A stretch of 64,000 nucleotides of DNA from Pseudomonadales bacterium (GTDB taxonomy: Bacteria; Pseudomonadota; Gammaproteobacteria; Pseudomonadales; Azotimanducaceae): positions 39,743 through 103,742 of the forward strand of contig JAJDVW010000073.1 in NCBI GenBank assembly GCA_022825925.1, read 5' to 3'. Below, piece after piece: positions 62,031 through 64,000 of the stretch. Position 1 is the stretch's first letter, and each line of letters opens with the position of its first letter. A program made the translations under genes and the position numbers. The notes beneath the pieces were generated by a model. That model was not told the DNA's origin. It did not search any database and was given only the letters and a program-made list of their open reading frames with translations.

Positions 62031-63257
62031 ATGAGCACCTTCACCGACCTCCTGAGCGACCGCGCCGTCCGCGATCCCTACGAATACCTCGGTGCGCTCC
62101 GCGAGACCGCACCCGTCCACCGCGACGAAGCCCTCGGCGCGTGGCTCGTGCTCCGCTACGACGACGTGCGCGCGGCGTTCCGGGACCAGCGCCTGTCGTC
62201 CGACCGGGTCACCGGTTTCTTCGCCCGGCGCGAGGCAGCCGGCACGATGGCCGAAGTGCGCGCCACGGCCGACATCCTGACCCGCTGGATCGTCTTCGCC
62301 GACCCGCCGCGCCACACCCGGCTCCGGAAGCTCGCCGACTACGCGTTCCGGCCCAAGGCGGTGGAGCGCATGCGCGGGTGGATCACGGCGCTGGTGGACG
62401 AACTGGTCGACGAGGTGGGCGACGACGGGGGCGAGATCGACTTCGTCGAGCACTTCGCCCGGCCGCTGCCGGTCCGTGTCATCTGCAACCTGTTCGGCGT
62501 TCCGCCGGAGCACCGCGCGGACCTCACGCGCTGGTCGGACGACATGCTGACCCTGCTGTTCGGCGCCGTACACCTCCGCGACCGGCACGAACGCGCGGAG
62601 CGCGGCTTCCGCGAGTTCTCCGAGTTCCTGCACACGATCATCGCCGAGCGCCGCGCGCGGCCGCGCGACGACCTCGTGACCGATCTCATCGCCGCCCGGG
62701 AGCGCGGCGACGTCCTCGACGAGGAAGAGATCGTCGCGACCTGCATCCTGCTGCTGTTCGCCGGGCACGAGACGACCCGCAACCTCCTCGCGAACGGACT
62801 GAAGGCGATCCTGGAGTACCCGCGGGCGAAAGCGGCCCTGGCCGCGGACCCCGCGGCGATGCCGGCGGCGGTCGAGGAGATCCTGCGCTACGACGGACCC
62901 ATGAAGGGCATGTGGCGCCAGGCCGCCGAGGCGATCGACTACGGCGGGGACCGGATCGAGCCGGGCGAGCGCGTGCTGCTGATGCAGGCTTCGGCCAACC
63001 GCGACCCGCGCCGCTTCACCGACCCCGACGGCTTCGACATCGCGCGTCCGTCCAACCGGCACGTGGGGTTCGGCTACTCGATCCACTACTGCCTGGGCGC
63101 GAACATCGCGCGGCTCGAGGGGGCGCTGGGCCTGGAGGCATTCCTGCGACGGTTCCCCGACGCGAGCCTCGCGACGGACCGTTTCGAGTGGGACCGCGTG
63201 GTGCTCAGCCGTTCGCTGAAGCGGCTGCGGGTTCGGCTGGGGGTGTCGGCGGCGTAA
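62031..63257 (+). CDS. Cytochrome P450
   Basis: A 408-residue bacterial class I P450. The I-helix oxygen-binding segment is LFAGHETTRNLLANG, ExxR is EEILR, and the heme-binding loop is GFGYSIHYCLGANIARLEG, in which the usual Gly of F-x-x-G-x-H-x-C-x-G is Ser. N-terminal SDRAVRDPYEYLGALRE starts the conserved part. No membrane anchor, so soluble. No ferredoxin is next to it. Monooxygenation of a hydrophobic substrate is likely. Confidence 0.94.
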   Translation: MSTFTDLLSDRAVRDPYEYLGALRETAPVHRDEALGAWLVLRYDDVRAAFRDQRLSSDRVTGFFARREAAGTMAEVRATADILTRWIVFADPPRHTRLRKLADYAFRPKAVERMRGWITALVDELVDEVGDDGGEIDFVEHFARPLPVRVICNLFGVPPEHRADLTRWSDDMLTLLFGAVHLRDRHERAERGFREFSEFLHTIIAERRARPRDDLVTDLIAARERGDVLDEEEIVATCILLLFAGHETTRNLLANGLKAILEYPRAKAALAADPAAMPAAVEEILRYDGPMKGMWRQAAEAIDYGGDRIEPGERVLLMQASANRDPRRFTDPDGFDIARPSNRHVGFGYSIHYCLGANIARLEGALGLEAFLRRFPDASLATDRFEWDRVVLSRSLKRLRVRLGVSAA

Positions 63258-63389
63258 TCCGGCCATCCGTGATCACCGCGCTGATCATGGCGCTGACCTT
63301 GAAGACCGTCGGGCAGGCCCCTGCTTCAAGGTGACGGATCGATCGAGGACGTACTCGAGTCTGAAGGAACACGGCACAGAGATGACGGG

Positions 63390-63518
63390 GAACTCAGGGC
63401 GTGGGGGAGCGCCTCAGCCACGCTCTCCCCGAACTCGAGATAGCTGTCGACCAAGTTGATTGAAAACCAACTCGAGGTCGTGCTCGGCTTCCCTCGAGAA
63501 CTCAATCCGCCAGGCCAT
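63390..63518 (-). pseudogene. Decayed ParE/RelE-family toxin
   Basis: ATG 63518 opens MAWRIEFSREAEHDLELVF and NQL, the start of RelE/ParE-like toxins. One extra G near 63452 shifts the frame, after which VDSYLEFGESVAEALPHA continues the family pattern. Beyond that nothing matches, so the gene is shifted and cut at the 3' end. No partner antitoxin was recognised on the upstream side. Confidence 0.55.
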
Positions 63519-64000
63519 GAGCGCGGCGTTTCCTTGCCGCCGTTCGCCTGACGCGCGTTCCCATCACGTCGCTCCCGATGAAGTCTCTGTCCCGCCGGCG
63601 GGACGGCAGAAGTGTCAGGGGCCCCGGTTCGGCCTCTTCCCACTCCGTCTTGCACCGCAGAATCTCGATGCCCTGCCGCGCCACGGCACTCACGGTGGCG
63701 TAGCGGCCCGCGCGGACCCTTTTCCATCGGAAGCTTCGGCTGCTTCGTTACCTCCACCGCCGTTCCGATTGCTTCCGGCTGGAACGACCCTTGCCGGGTG
63801 GGACTTGCACCCACTGGGACCGTGCACCTTTGCACGGCGCACTGCAACATCCGGGCTAGCTAGTTCCTGTCCGGGAATGACGGCTGGGCGCGCGCCGACG
63901 TGACTCGACGCGACCGCGCATTGTCCCACGTCGAGTGCGGGATGGAGTGCAAGGCGGCCGATTCGAGCGGTTCGGCACGCTGGAGGCGGCTGTTGCGGGC
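63519..64000. other. Right end, no gene recognised
   Basis: The last 482 bases hold several overlapping open frames on both strands but none with a family pattern, a ribosome-binding site or consistent codon use. A minus-strand frame at 63502-63693 ending RRAHGLAD would sit where an antitoxin for the decayed ParE-like toxin is expected, but I cannot match it to any antitoxin family. Confidence 0.5.

Noticed and set aside
1..64000. CRISPR arrays, rRNA, tRNA, insertion sequences
   Set aside because: No regular spaced repeats, no conserved rRNA segments, no recognisable tRNA cloverleaf and no transposase pattern were seen in reading both strands. A tRNA scan could still find one I missed.

Overview
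This is a high-GC window of almost wall-to-wall coding sequence, most likely from an uncultured, probably marine, gammaproteobacterium. The evidence is the conserved block purM (minus) next to a DUF2066 gene, a CDP-alcohol phosphatidyltransferase gene and hda (plus), the metG/mrp/dcd cluster, a two-domain MnmC, SerA with an ACT domain, TonB-dependent receptors and many CoA-ester and xenobiotic-type oxidoreductases. No rRNA, tRNA, CRISPR array or insertion sequence was recognised.

Left end (1-3.6 kb): the end of a type-B carboxylesterase, a small accessory patch (possible HNH endonuclease remnant, Phd/YoeB toxin-antitoxin pair, truncated TonB receptor) and a secreted sulfatase. 3.6-13.9 kb is one minus-strand transcription block in the order AhpD-like selenoprotein - hsdM - abiEi-like - small ORF - hsdS - fic - hsdR. 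It is a type I restriction-modification island with a Fic protein and an orphan AbiEi-like regulator inside it, and its HsdR carries an extra C-terminal AlbA/Schlafen-like domain. The first gene of the block, and a second copy at 17.6-18.7 kb, are best read as selenoproteins: in both an in-frame UGA falls exactly where the second cysteine of the AhpD C-x2-C-x3-H motif should be, giving C-x2-U-x3-H. Both copies share a hairpin just after the UGA and a matching promoter. Ordinary gene calling would cut each of them into two false genes. Between the copies are an unknown gene, an AAA/DUF4143 ATPase and a CaiB-type CoA transferase.

18.8-36 kb is accessory metabolism: a TonB receptor divergent from an AraC regulator, then an apparent catabolic operon (unknown protein, HSL-type hydrolase, double MaoC dehydratase, frameshifted enoyl-CoA hydratase, type-B carboxylesterase, GPH-type transporter), then a VOC protein, an SDR, two luciferase-like oxidoreductases, two GST-like proteins and a propeller lipoprotein. 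36-53 kb is mainly housekeeping (metG, mrp, dcd, purM, DUF2066, CDP-alcohol transferase, hda, murG, serA, mnmC), with a decayed FAD oxidoreductase, a broken UPF0175/PIN pair, a PQQ-cytochrome c dehydrogenase and an intact VapBC pair between them. 53-64 kb returns to accessory genes: CoA transferase, lipoproteins, a YbdK-type ligase, a fatty-acid desaturase, a PhyH dioxygenase, a secreted HNH nuclease, a P450 and a decayed ParE-like toxin. Several breaks (enoyl-CoA hydratase, FAD oxidoreductase, ParE remnant) are single-base shifts that could be either real decay or assembly error.
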